Made by a program: the position numbers and the translations under genes. A stretch of DNA of 18,128 bases from an uncultured Roseateles sp. (GTDB lineage Bacteria > Pseudomonadota > Gammaproteobacteria > Burkholderiales > Burkholderiaceae), in NCBI GenBank assembly GCA_946886855.1, contig CAMPJJ010000104.1:1-18128 (forward strand), in the 5' to 3' direction. The notes beneath the pieces were generated by a model. The model made no database searches. It saw only the letters and a program-made list of their open reading frames with translations, and had not been told where the DNA came from. Shown here in pieces: positions 7,626-15,217 of this stretch (positions are counted from its first letter, which is position 1; every line of letters begins with the position of its first letter).

Positions 7626-7702
7626 GGGGTCTCCTGATCGGGCGGCCGGAAGGGAGGTCGGTGGCGTCGCGGTCGACGATGGCCGACTCCTCGTTGGCCC
7701 TG

Positions 7703-7717
7703 ATTCTGGAAGTGAAT
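7703..7717. promoter_or_regulatory. Candidate LysR-type operator (T-N11-A dyad)
   Basis: ATTC-N7-GAAT is a perfect dyad containing T-N11-A (T7704 to A7716), the usual core of LysR-family binding sites. It sits in the 144-base spacer between the divergent hydrolase (start 7625) and lysR gene (start 7770), in a locally AT-richer patch. CATAAT at 7726-7731 could be a -10 box for the lysR gene, but no good -35 is seen. Binding by the adjacent regulator is inferred from position. Confidence 0.5.
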
Positions 7718-7769
7718 GAGGGGCACATAATTTCCGCTTCGGCAGTTCTTTCGTTCCGGAGGTTCATCA

Positions 7770-8684
7770 ATGGACGGCTTCTCCGACCTGGCCTTTTTCG
7801 CGCTGCTGGTCAAGCAGGGCAGCCTGGCTGCCGCGGCGCAGCAGCTCGGCGTGACGCCGCCGGCGGTGAGCAAGCGGCTCGCGGCGATCGAGCGCCGGCT
7901 CGGCGTGCGCCTGCTGCAGCGGACCACGCGTCGCATCGGCCTGACGCCGGAAGGCGAGACCTACCTGGTCGACGGCGCGCGCGTGCTCGAGGACCTGGAG
8001 GCGCTGGAGCGCACCGTGGCCGGCAGCCGCGCGGCGCCCAAGGGGCTGCTGCGCGTGGCGGCGAGCTTCGGCTTCGGACGCAAGCACGTGGCGCCGGCGC
8101 TGTCGACCTTCGCGCGCCAGTTTCCGGACGTCGAGGTGCAGCTCGAGCTGACCGACCGGCCGGTCAACCTGATCGAACAGGGCATCGATCTGCAGGTCCA
8201 CGTCGGCGAGCCGCCGGATGCGCGGCTCACGGCGCGGCTGCTCGCGCGCAACCGGCGCGTGCTGTGCGCCTCGCCCGCGTACCTGAAGCGCGCCGGCGAA
8301 CCCGCCGCGCCGCGTGAGCTCGCGCGTCATGCCTGCCTGTTCATCCGCGAGAGCGACGAGACCTTCGGTACCTGGCACTTCCAGCAGGGCGCGCGCAAGG
8401 AGACGGTGAAGGTGCGCGGCCCGCTGGCGGCCAACGACGGCGAAAGCGTGCTGGCATGGGGGCTCGATGGCCACGGGGTGCTGATGCGCTCGTTCTGGGA
8501 AGCGGCGCCCATGCTGCGATCGGGGCGCTTGCGGCCCGTGCTGGCGGATTGGGCGATGCCGCCGGCGGACATCCACCTGATCTATCCGCCGCGCGCCCAG
8601 CTGTCGGCGAAGACACGCGCGCTCGTCGACTTCCTGCTGGAGCGCTTCGAGCCGCAGCGCGAGGGCGACGACGGCGGGTGGTGA
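7770..8684 (+). CDS. LysR-family transcriptional regulator
   Basis: This 304-residue DNA-binding regulator has the LysR winged helix-turn-helix at about residues 3-60: QGSLAAAAQQLGVTPPAVSKR, then an IERRLGVRLLQRTTRRIGLTPEG wing. An effector-binding domain runs from about residue 90 to the end. The ATG at 7770 has GGAGG (7758-7762) at 7-base spacing. The C-terminal half resembles the DmlR/TtdR-like group that responds to small carboxylates, but I cannot assign the ligand. It is transcribed away from the hydrolase-leuC-leuD operon and probably controls that operon through the dyad at 7703-7717 while repressing itself, as is common in the family. Confidence 0.95.
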   Translation: MDGFSDLAFFALLVKQGSLAAAAQQLGVTPPAVSKRLAAIERRLGVRLLQRTTRRIGLTPEGETYLVDGARVLEDLEALERTVAGSRAAPKGLLRVAASFGFGRKHVAPALSTFARQFPDVEVQLELTDRPVNLIEQGIDLQVHVGEPPDARLTARLLARNRRVLCASPAYLKRAGEPAAPRELARHACLFIRESDETFGTWHFQQGARKETVKVRGPLAANDGESVLAWGLDGHGVLMRSFWEAAPMLRSGRLRPVLADWAMPPADIHLIYPPRAQLSAKTRALVDFLLERFEPQREGDDGGW

Positions 8685-8691
8685 GGGCATT

Positions 8692-8743
8692 TTGTCCTGG
8701 GGCAATCCGTCCTAGGACAGCTTGTCCTAGGACGATCTGTCCC
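8692..8743. repeat. GTCCTAGGAC palindrome array with 15-bp period upstream of cydA
   Basis: The 96 bases between the lysR gene and cydA carry four GTCC starts exactly 15 bases apart (8694, 8709, 8724, 8739). The second and third units are complete 10-base palindromes GTCCTAGGAC (8709-8718, 8724-8733); the first is imperfect (GTCCTGGGGC) and the fourth is a half unit (GTCCC). The site could bind a dimeric regulator of cydAB or be a dispersed intergenic repeat element. A 15-bp period does not place the units on the same face of the helix. Confidence 0.85.
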
Positions 8744-8780
8744 TTCCGCGACCGGGCCGACTTCGAAACACTTCGGGGTC

Positions 8781-10157
8781 ATGGACACCCTGATCCTCGC
8801 GCGCATGCAGTTCGCGCTCAACATCACCTTCCACATCCTCTTCCCGACGATCACGATCGCGCTGGGCTGGATCGTGCTCTTCATGCTCTGGCGCTGGCGG
8901 CGCACCGGCGAGTCGCCCTGGCTCGCGGCCTACCAGTTCTGGACCAAGGTCTTCGCGCTGAGCTTCGCGCTCGGCGTCGTCAGCGGCGTGACGATGAGCT
9001 TCCAGTTCGGCACCAACTGGCCGGGCTTCATGGAGCGCGCCGGCAACATCGCGGGACCGCTGCTCGGCTACGAGGTGCTCACGGCCTTCTTCCTGGAGGC
9101 CGGCTTCCTCGGCATCATGCTGTTCGGCCGGGAGCGCGTCAGTCCGCGCGTCCACGTCATCGCGACGGCGACGGTGGCCTTCGGCACGACGCTGAGCGCG
9201 TTCTGGATCCTCAGCCTCAACTCGTGGATGCAGACGCCCACGGGCTACGAGGTCCGCGACGGCGTCCTGCACGCCGTCGACTGGTGGGCGATCGTCTTCA
9301 ATCCGTCGTTCCCGTACCGGCTGGCCCACAAGCTGCTGGCGTCCGGGCTCACGGCGGCTTTCCTGCTGGCCGGCGTCAGCGCCTGGCAGATGCTCCAGGG
9401 CAGTGCGAAGCCGGAGACGCGCCGCGTGCTGCGGCTGGGCCTGACGCTGGGCGCGGTGCTGATCCCGCTGCAGATCGTCGCGGGCGACCTGCACGGCCTC
9501 AACACGCTGAAGCATCAGCCGGCCAAGATCGCCGCCATGGAAGGCGTGTGGACCACCGAACGCGGCGCGCCGCTGCTGCTGTTCGCGCTGCCCGACGAGC
9601 AGGCGAAGGAGAACCGCTTCGCCGTCGGCGTGCCGCGCCTGGCGAGCCTGATCCTCACCCACGACGCCGACGGCGAGATCCGCGGGCTGGATGCCTTCGA
9701 AGGCGCGCATCCGCCGGTCAAGCCGTTGTTCTTCGGCTTCCGCGTGATGGTGGGCGTCGGCCTGCTCATGCTCGTCTTCGCGTGGGGCGGGTGGTGGCTG
9801 TTCCGGCGCTCCGGGTGGCAAGCACTGCCCCGCCCCTGGCTGTGGGGGCTCTCGCTCATGAGCTTCTCCGGCTGGGTCGCCACCGTGGCCGGCTGGTACG
9901 TCACCGAGATCGGCCGGCAGCCCTTCATCGTCTACGGCGTGCTGCGGACGCAGGAGGTCGCGGCGCACAACCCGGGGGCCATGGTCGCGGCCTCGCTGGC
10001 CGGCTACGCGACGGTCTATCTCGCGCTGCTGATCGCCTACGTCGCCGCGATCAAGCGGATGGCGGAGAAGGGCGTGCCGGCGGGACCGTCCGCGGCGTCT
10101 CCGCCGACCCCGCCGTCCCCGCACGGCGCGCCGGTGATCTCCAGGAGCTTCACATGA
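8781..10157 (+). CDS. cydA: Cytochrome bd-type quinol oxidase subunit I (CIO type)
   Basis: CydA is the haem-bearing subunit of the inner-membrane bd oxidase, which reduces oxygen with electrons from quinol. The 458-residue product has multiple hydrophobic helices. Likely haem ligands are H18 (in NITFHILFP), H183 (in RLAHKLLASG) and M323 (in FRVMVG). E98 and E106 in GYEVLTAFFLEAGFLG fit the proton-path glutamates. The Q-loop beginning GDLHGLNTLKHQPAKIAAMEG (about 235-255) is short, as in cyanide-insensitive oxidases (CioA) rather than E. coli CydA. The usual GRQPW is GRQPF here (378-382). The C-terminus ends in a Pro/Ser-rich tail. The ATG at 8781 matches the family N-terminus, though its ribosome binding site (GGGG, 2-base spacing) is poor. 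It overlaps cydB by 4 bases. Confidence 0.96.
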   Translation: MDTLILARMQFALNITFHILFPTITIALGWIVLFMLWRWRRTGESPWLAAYQFWTKVFALSFALGVVSGVTMSFQFGTNWPGFMERAGNIAGPLLGYEVLTAFFLEAGFLGIMLFGRERVSPRVHVIATATVAFGTTLSAFWILSLNSWMQTPTGYEVRDGVLHAVDWWAIVFNPSFPYRLAHKLLASGLTAAFLLAGVSAWQMLQGSAKPETRRVLRLGLTLGAVLIPLQIVAGDLHGLNTLKHQPAKIAAMEGVWTTERGAPLLLFALPDEQAKENRFAVGVPRLASLILTHDADGEIRGLDAFEGAHPPVKPLFFGFRVMVGVGLLMLVFAWGGWWLFRRSGWQALPRPWLWGLSLMSFSGWVATVAGWYVTEIGRQPFIVYGVLRTQEVAAHNPGAMVAASLAGYATVYLALLIAYVAAIKRMAEKGVPAGPSAASPPTPPSPHGAPVISRSFT

Positions 10158-11140
10158 GCGCGCTGCCCGTGATCTTCATGGCCCTGATGGGGCTTTCGCT
10201 GCTGATCTACGTCGTGCTGGACGGCTACGACCTCGGCGTGGGGATGCTGTCCGCGGCGGTGGCGGAGGAGGGCGATCGCGACCGCATGGTCGCGTCGATC
10301 GGCCCGTTCTGGGATGCCAACGAGACCTGGCTGGTGCTGGCCGTCGGCCTGCTGCTGATCGCCTTCCCGAAGGCGCAGGGCGTGGTGCTGACGGCGCTCT
10401 ACGTGCCGGTGGTGCTGATGCTGCTCGGGCTGATCCTGCGCGGCGCGGCCTTCGATTTCCGCGCCAAGGGCGATCCGGCGCACAAGCGGGGGTGGGACGC
10501 AGCGTTCGCGGGCGGATCGGCGCTGGCCTCGCTGACGCAGGGATGGATGCTCGGCCGCTACGTGACCGGCTTCGAGGACGGCGCGGCGGCGCAGTGCTTC
10601 GCCGCGGGCATCGCGATCGCGCTGACCGCCTGCTATGCGCTGCTGGGCGCGAGCTGGCTGCTGATCAAGACCGAAGGCGAGCTGCAGCGCCGCGCGGTCG
10701 GCTGGGCCAGGCGGGCGTGGCCGGCGGTCGTGGCGGGACTGCTGGTCGTGTCCATCGCCTCGCCCTGGCTGAGCCCCACCGTGCGGGCGCGCTGGTTCGA
10801 GCTGCCGGGCCTGATCGCGCTGGCCCCGTTGCCGTTGACGGCCCTGCTGGCGCTGGCGACGCTGCGCGGGATGCTCAACTCGCACCGCGTGCTCGGCAAG
10901 CTGAGCTGGGCGCCGTTCGCGCTGATGGTGCTCGTGCTGAGCTTGAGCTTCTTCGGACTCTCCTACAGCCTCTATCCGTTCGTCGTCATCGACCGGATCA
11001 CGATCTGGGACGCCGCCGCCGCGGACGAGTCCTTGCGCTTCCTGCTGATCGGCGCGGCAGTGACGATGCCGGTGATCCTCGCCTACTCGCTGCTCTCGTA
11101 CCGTGTATTCCGGGGGAAGGCGCGCGTCCTCGCGTATTGA
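10154..11140 (+). CDS. cydB: Cytochrome bd-type quinol oxidase subunit II
   Basis: CydB pairs with CydA to form the membrane quinol oxidase. The 328-residue product has about eight hydrophobic segments and the family motifs LDGYDLGVGML (about 22-32) and IGPFWDANETWLVLAVG (about 49-65). The ATG at 10154 overlaps the cydA stop (ATGA) and is preceded by AGGAG at 10143-10147. No cydX-like micro-ORF and no cydDC assembly transporter genes follow; the next 65 bases lead to a toxin-antitoxin pair. The C-terminus is basic and probably cytoplasmic. Confidence 0.96.
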   Translation: MSALPVIFMALMGLSLLIYVVLDGYDLGVGMLSAAVAEEGDRDRMVASIGPFWDANETWLVLAVGLLLIAFPKAQGVVLTALYVPVVLMLLGLILRGAAFDFRAKGDPAHKRGWDAAFAGGSALASLTQGWMLGRYVTGFEDGAAAQCFAAGIAIALTACYALLGASWLLIKTEGELQRRAVGWARRAWPAVVAGLLVVSIASPWLSPTVRARWFELPGLIALAPLPLTALLALATLRGMLNSHRVLGKLSWAPFALMVLVLSLSFFGLSYSLYPFVVIDRITIWDAAAADESLRFLLIGAAVTMPVILAYSLLSYRVFRGKARVLAY

Positions 11141-11160
11141 ACGCGGTGGCTTCAAAAAGA

Positions 11161-11196
11161 CACGAAGTTCGTGCGGCACGAACTTCGTGATACTCT
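11161..11196 (+). promoter_or_regulatory. Double palindrome and candidate promoter of the toxin-antitoxin pair
   Basis: CACGAAGTTCGTG (11161-11173) and CACGAACTTCGTG (11177-11189) are each palindromic around a central base, are separated by CGG, and are exact reverse complements of each other. Together they could also form a 13-bp hairpin. A possible promoter overlaps them: TTCGTG (11168-11173), 17 bases, TACTCT (11191-11196). The layout suits autorepression by the ribbon-helix-helix antitoxin encoded 10 bases on. A cydAB terminator is the alternative, but no T-run follows. Confidence 0.6.
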
Positions 11197-11205
11197 GAGG
11201 CCCTG

Positions 11206-11424
11206 ATGAAGAACGTCACCGTCACCATGGAAGACAGCGTCGCCGAGTGGGCGAGGCTGGAGGCGGCGCGGCGCAACACCAGCGTCTCGCGGCTGGTCGG
11301 CGAGCTGCTCGCCGAGAAGATGCGCCACGACGACGCCTACGAGCGGGCGCTTCAGGACTGGGTGCACCGCGAGCGCACCTGGTCGTCCGACGGCCAGCCC
11401 TACCCGGGGCGGGAGTTGCTGTGA
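11206..11424 (+). CDS. Ribbon-helix-helix antitoxin of a type II toxin-antitoxin pair
   Basis: The 72-residue protein starts MKNVTVTMEDSVAEWARLEA, a beta-strand followed by the helix typical of ribbon-helix-helix (CopG/VapB-like) antitoxins, then NTSVSRLVGELLAEKM as the second helix. Such proteins bind their own promoter as dimers through the strand and neutralise the toxin with the C-terminus, here the acidic/aromatic segment DDAYERALQDWVHRERTW. TGAGG (11196-11200) lies 5 bases before the ATG. The stop overlaps the toxin GTG start. Confidence 0.88.
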   Translation: MKNVTVTMEDSVAEWARLEAARRNTSVSRLVGELLAEKMRHDDAYERALQDWVHRERTWSSDGQPYPGRELL

Positions 11425-11927
11425 ACGCCCCCACGCCCGTTCCCGTCGAACTGACCGCGCCGGTCTTCGTCGACACCTCGGTGCTGATCCTCAGCGAGGA
11501 CGGCGCCGATCCCGCCCGCCGCGCGCAGGCCATGGCCTGGCTGCGCTGCCTGTGGCAGCAGCGGCTGGGGCGCACCTCCAGCCAGGTGCTGAATGACTTC
11601 TACCGATCGGTGACGACGCACATCTCGCCCGCGATGCCCAACGGCGACGCGCGCGCCGAGGTGCGCCGCTACCAGCGCTGGGCGCCCTGGTCGACGGATC
11701 ACGCGACGGTCGAATCGGCCTGGTCGCTCGAAAGCCGCTTCTCGCTGCCCTATGCCGATGCGTTGATCGTGGCGGCCGCCAAGGCGCAAGGGTGCGAAAC
11801 CCTCCTGAGCCTGGCCCTGCCGCACGGGCAGCTCTTCGACAGCGTGCTCATCGTCGACCCGCTGCGCGCGCTCCCGGCGGGCGTGGCCCTCTCCGACTTC
11901 CTGCCGTCTCCGGCGCTTGCTCCATGA
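11421..11927 (+). CDS. PIN-domain ribonuclease toxin (VapC-like), active site altered
   Basis: VapC-type PIN toxins are metal-dependent RNases using clustered acidic residues. The 168-residue product (GTG start at 11421, GGAG 5 bases upstream, GTGA overlap with the antitoxin stop) shows D18 in FVDTSVLI, the QVLNDFY block with D59 where Glu is usual, and D113 in YADALIVAAAKAQGC. The last acidic block, normally like SEDLQHG, reads SLALPHG (residues 130-136), so the expected acid is missing. The frame is otherwise intact. The toxin may be weak or inactive, or act with three acids. Its stop overlaps the hisC start as ATGA, which is unusual for a mobile stability module. Confidence 0.88.
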   Translation: MNAPTPVPVELTAPVFVDTSVLILSEDGADPARRAQAMAWLRCLWQQRLGRTSSQVLNDFYRSVTTHISPAMPNGDARAEVRRYQRWAPWSTDHATVESAWSLESRFSLPYADALIVAAAKAQGCETLLSLALPHGQLFDSVLIVDPLRALPAGVALSDFLPSPALAP

Positions 11928-13072
11928 CCGCTGACCTCGACCGCACCCTTGATGGCGCTCCTGATGGCGCTGCAGCCAGAGCGCTTGACCGCGCCCTCGG
12001 CGTCCTGCGCGAGGACGTCCGCGCGATGCACGCCTACCAGGTGCATCCCTCCGCCGGCCTCATCAAGCTGGACGCGATGGAGAACCCGTTCCGGCTGCCG
12101 TCCGAACTGCAGCGCGCGCTGGGTGAGCGCCTCGGCGCCGTCGCCATCAACCGCTATCCGGGCGAACGGACGCAGGCGCTGGCCCAGGCGCTGGCGGCGC
12201 ACGCCCGGCTGCCCGCGGGCCAGGCGCTGATGCTGGGCAACGGTTCGGACGAACTGATCTCGCTGCTGGCGATGGCCGTCTGCCGGCCCGGCGAGCGCGT
12301 CGCCGTACTGGCGCCGGTGCCGGGTTTCGTCATGTACGAGCTGTCGTCGCGGTACCAGCACCTGGACTTCGTCGGCGTGCCGCTGACGGCGGATTTCGAG
12401 CTCGACGAGGCCGCGATGCTCGCCGCGATCGCCGAACACCGTCCCGCGATCGTCTACCTGGCCTATCCGAACAACCCGACCGCCAACCTCTGGGACGACG
12501 CCGTCATCGAGCGCATCGTCCAGGCCGCGCCGGGCCTGGTCGTCATGGACGAGGCCTACCAGCCCTTCGCCGCGCGCGACTCGATGGCGATGATGGCGCG
12601 GCATCCGCAGGTGCTGGTGATGCGCACGATGAGCAAGTTCGGCCTGGCCGGCGTGCGCATCGGCTACATGATGGGCAAGGCCGAGCTGATCCGTCACATC
12701 GACAAGCTGCGTCCGCCGTACAACGTCAGCGTGCTGAACGCGGAAGCGGGCCTGTTCGCGCTGGAACACGCCGAGGTCTACGAGCGTCAGGCCGCCGAAC
12801 TGCGCGCCGAGCGTCAGCGGCTGCAGACCGCGCTGGCCACCTTGGCCAGGACCGTCGACCTGCACGCCTATCCGAGCGAAGGCAACATGATCCTGGTGCG
12901 CGTGCCCGACGCCAACCGCCTCCACGCGGACCTGAAGGCCCGCGGCGTGCTGGTGAAGAACGTCTCGGGCCTGCATCCGCTGCTGGCGCGCTGCCTGCGC
13001 CTGACCGTGGGCACGCCGGACGAGAACGCGGCCATGATGGCGGCGATCGAAGCCGGTCTGACATCCTCCTGA
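11924..13072 (+). CDS. hisC: Histidinol-phosphate aminotransferase
   Basis: HisC is a PLP enzyme that converts imidazole acetol phosphate and glutamate to histidinol phosphate. The 382-residue protein is of fold type [15 protein letters not shown] (about 46-59), GNGSDELI (about 105-112), YPNNPTAN (181-188), D209 in MDEAY for the PLP nitrogen, and Schiff-base K238 in TMSKFGLAG. The ATG at 11924 overlaps the toxin stop; no other ATG, GTG or TTG occurs in frame until residue 35 (AMHAYQV), so this start is preferred despite a weak ribosome binding site. The first 20 residues are an Asp/Ala-rich extension. The usual upstream hisG and hisD are absent here. Confidence 0.95.
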   Translation: MTADLDRTLDGAPDGAAARALDRALGVLREDVRAMHAYQVHPSAGLIKLDAMENPFRLPSELQRALGERLGAVAINRYPGERTQALAQALAAHARLPAGQALMLGNGSDELISLLAMAVCRPGERVAVLAPVPGFVMYELSSRYQHLDFVGVPLTADFELDEAAMLAAIAEHRPAIVYLAYPNNPTANLWDDAVIERIVQAAPGLVVMDEAYQPFAARDSMAMMARHPQVLVMRTMSKFGLAGVRIGYMMGKAELIRHIDKLRPPYNVSVLNAEAGLFALEHAEVYERQAAELRAERQRLQTALATLARTVDLHAYPSEGNMILVRVPDANRLHADLKARGVLVKNVSGLHPLLARCLRLTVGTPDENAAMMAAIEAGLTSS

Positions 13073-13088
13073 TCTCCCTGGAATCCCC

Positions 13089-13685
13089 ATGAGCTCCGAA
13101 CGCATCGCCGAAGTCCGCCGCGACACCAAGGAAACGCAGATCCGCGTGCGCGTGAATCTCGACGGCACCGGACAGGCCTCGCTGAACACCGGCATCGGCT
13201 TCTTCGACCACATGCTCGACCAGATCGCCCGCCACGGGCTGATCGACCTCGACATCGAGGCCAAGGGCGACCTGCACATCGACGGCCACCACACCGTCGA
13301 GGACGTCGGCATCACGCTGGGCATGGCGGTCGCGCAGGCGGTCGGCGACAAGAAGGGCCTGACCCGCTACGGCCACAGCTACGTGCCGCTGGACGAGGCG
13401 CTGTCGCGCGTGGTCGTGGATTTCTCCGGCCGCCCGGGCCTGGCGATGGACGTCAAGTTCACCGCCGGGTCGGTCGGCGCCTTCGACACGCAGCTGACCT
13501 ACGAGTTCTTCCAGGGCTTCGTCAACCACGCGCTGGTGTCGCTGCACGTGGACAACCTCAAGGGCCACAACGCGCACCACCAGTGCGAGACGATGTTCAA
13601 GGCCTTCGGCCGCGCGCTGCGCATGGCGATGACCCTGGACCCGCGGTCGGCCGGCGTCATCCCGTCGACGAAGGGCACGCTGTGA
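13089..13685 (+). CDS. hisB: Imidazoleglycerol-phosphate dehydratase
   Basis: HisB dehydrates imidazole glycerol phosphate to imidazole acetol phosphate, the substrate of HisC. The 198-residue monofunctional form (no phosphatase domain as in enteric bacteria) has the manganese-binding motifs GFFDHML (about 37-43), HHTVED (67-72) and NAHHQCE (161-167), and a normal length. The gene starts 17 bases after hisC and overlaps hisH by 4 bases. Confidence 0.97.
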   Translation: MSSERIAEVRRDTKETQIRVRVNLDGTGQASLNTGIGFFDHMLDQIARHGLIDLDIEAKGDLHIDGHHTVEDVGITLGMAVAQAVGDKKGLTRYGHSYVPLDEALSRVVVDFSGRPGLAMDVKFTAGSVGAFDTQLTYEFFQGFVNHALVSLHVDNLKGHNAHHQCETMFKAFGRALRMAMTLDPRSAGVIPSTKGTL

Positions 13686-14359
13686 GCGCCTCCGCAGTCC
13701 CCACCTCCGCCCGGCCGCGCACCGTCGCGGTCGTCGACTACGGCATGGGCAACCTGCGGTCGGTGTCGCAGGCGGTGCTCGCCGCGGCGCAGGACCAGGG
13801 CGTGCGCGTGCTCATCACCTCCGAGCCGGACGAGGTCTACGCCGCCGAGCGCATCGTGCTGCCCGGCCAGGGCGCCATGCGCGACTGCATGCGCGAGCTC
13901 GCCGACAGCGGCCTGAAGGAGGCGGTGCTGGACGCTGCCGCGCGCAAGCCGCTGATGGGCGTGTGCGTGGGCATGCAGATGCTGCTCGACCACAGCGAGG
14001 AGCAGGACACGCCGGGGCTGGGGCTGATCCCGGGCCGCGTGAAGCGCTTCCGGCTCGAGGGCCAGGTGCAGCCCGACGGCAGCCGCTACAAGGTGCCGCA
14101 GATGGGCTGGAACCGCGTGCACCAGACGCGGGCGCATCCGGTCTGGGGCGAGGTGCCGGACGAGAGCTGGTTCTATTTCGTCCACAGCTTCTATGCCGAG
14201 ACGTCGGACCCGCGCGACAGCGCCGGCGACAGCGAGTACGGCCCGCGCTTTACCTGCGCGGTGGCGCGGGATAACATTTTTGCCACCCAATTCCACCCCG
14301 AGAAAAGTGCCGCGTCCGGGCTCGCCCTGTATCGGAATTTCCTGCACTGGACGCCCTGA
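13682..14359 (+). CDS. hisH: Imidazole glycerol phosphate synthase, glutaminase subunit
   Basis: HisH releases ammonia from glutamine and channels it to HisF. The 225-residue class I glutaminase has [12 protein letters not shown] near the N-terminus, PGQGAM, the nucleophile C95 in GVCVGMQML, and H205/E207 in TQFHPEKS. The GTG at 13682 overlaps the hisB stop (GTGA). It is followed by a 111-base gap before hisA, the only sizeable gap in the his block. That gap holds GC-rich stems (for example GCCCC with GGGGC around 14415-14433) but no leader peptide that I can see. Confidence 0.96.
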   Translation: MSASAVPTSARPRTVAVVDYGMGNLRSVSQAVLAAAQDQGVRVLITSEPDEVYAAERIVLPGQGAMRDCMRELADSGLKEAVLDAAARKPLMGVCVGMQMLLDHSEEQDTPGLGLIPGRVKRFRLEGQVQPDGSRYKVPQMGWNRVHQTRAHPVWGEVPDESWFYFVHSFYAETSDPRDSAGDSEYGPRFTCAVARDNIFATQFHPEKSAASGLALYRNFLHWTP

Positions 14360-14470
14360 GCGCTCGACGCAAGGCGGCCGGTCCGGTGCCGCCAGCCTCA
14401 CCAGCCCCGCAAGCCCCTTTCTCGGGGGCGCCAGACCCTTCCCCCTTCCTTCACCCCCACTGCCTCGGCC

Positions 14471-15214
14471 ATGCTGCTGATTCCTGCGATCGACCTGAAA
14501 GACGGCAAATGCGTCCGCCTCAAGCAAGGCGACATGAACGACTCCACGACCTTCGGCGAGGATCCCGCCGAGATGGCCCGTCGATGGGTGGACGCCGGCG
14601 CGCGGCGACTGCACCTCGTGGACCTGAACGGCGCCTTCGCCGGCAAGCCGGTCAACGAGGCGGCGATCAAGGCCATCCTGCGCGAGGTCGGCGACGACAT
14701 CCCCGTGCAGCTGGGCGGCGGCATCCGCGACCTGGACACGATCGAGCGCTACCTGGACGACGGCCTGTCGTACGTGATCATCGGGACGGCGGCGGTGAAG
14801 AACCCCGGTTTCCTGCAGGATGCGGCCTCGGCCTTCGGCGGCCACATCATCGTGGGCCTGGACGCGAAGGACGGCAAGGTCGCCACCGACGGCTGGAGCA
14901 AGCTGACCGGCCATGAGGTCATCGACCTGGCGAAGAAGTTCGAGGATTACGGCATCGAGGGCGTGATCTACACCGACATCGGCCGCGACGGCATGCTCAG
15001 CGGCATCAACATCGACGCGACGGTGAAGCTGGCGCAGGCGCTGACCATCCCGGTGATCGCCTCGGGCGGGTTGTCCAACATCGCCGACATCGACGCGCTG
15101 TGCGCGGTCGAATCCGAAGGCGTCAGCGGCGTGATCTGCGGCCGCGCGATCTACACCGGCGACCTCGACTTCGCTGGCGCGCAGCGTCGCGCCGACGAGT
15201 TGAACGGGGGCTGA
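14471..15214 (+). CDS. hisA: ProFAR isomerase (HisA)
   Basis: HisA performs the Amadori rearrangement of ProFAR to PRFAR, the substrate of HisF. The 247-residue beta/alpha barrel starts [17 protein letters not shown] with catalytic D8, and the second catalytic acid is D131 in VGLDAKDG. Phosphate-binding loops LGGGIR (about 81-86) and IASGGLSN are present. No clear ribosome binding site precedes the ATG at 14471, but the N-terminus matches the family exactly. hisF begins 3 bases after its stop codon. Confidence 0.97.
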   Translation: MLLIPAIDLKDGKCVRLKQGDMNDSTTFGEDPAEMARRWVDAGARRLHLVDLNGAFAGKPVNEAAIKAILREVGDDIPVQLGGGIRDLDTIERYLDDGLSYVIIGTAAVKNPGFLQDAASAFGGHIIVGLDAKDGKVATDGWSKLTGHEVIDLAKKFEDYGIEGVIYTDIGRDGMLSGINIDATVKLAQALTIPVIASGGLSNIADIDALCAVESEGVSGVICGRAIYTGDLDFAGAQRRADELNGG

Positions 15215-15217
15215 CCG

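Noticed and set aside
8692..8743. Replication or partition iterons
   Set aside because: No replication or partition gene is near and the setting is between two ordinary chromosomal genes.
8456..10150. Long plus-strand frame running through lysR and cydA before joining cydB
   Set aside because: Only its last part (from 10154) is cydB. The earlier part is a Gly/Arg/Ala-rich alternate frame of lysR and cydA.
11161..11189. Mobile-element terminal repeat flanking the toxin-antitoxin genes
   Set aside because: No matching copy is found at the other end of the pair, near 11927, and no target-site duplication is seen.
14360..14470. Histidine attenuator between hisH and hisA
   Set aside because: No His-rich leader peptide is visible; only short GC stems as expected by chance at this composition.
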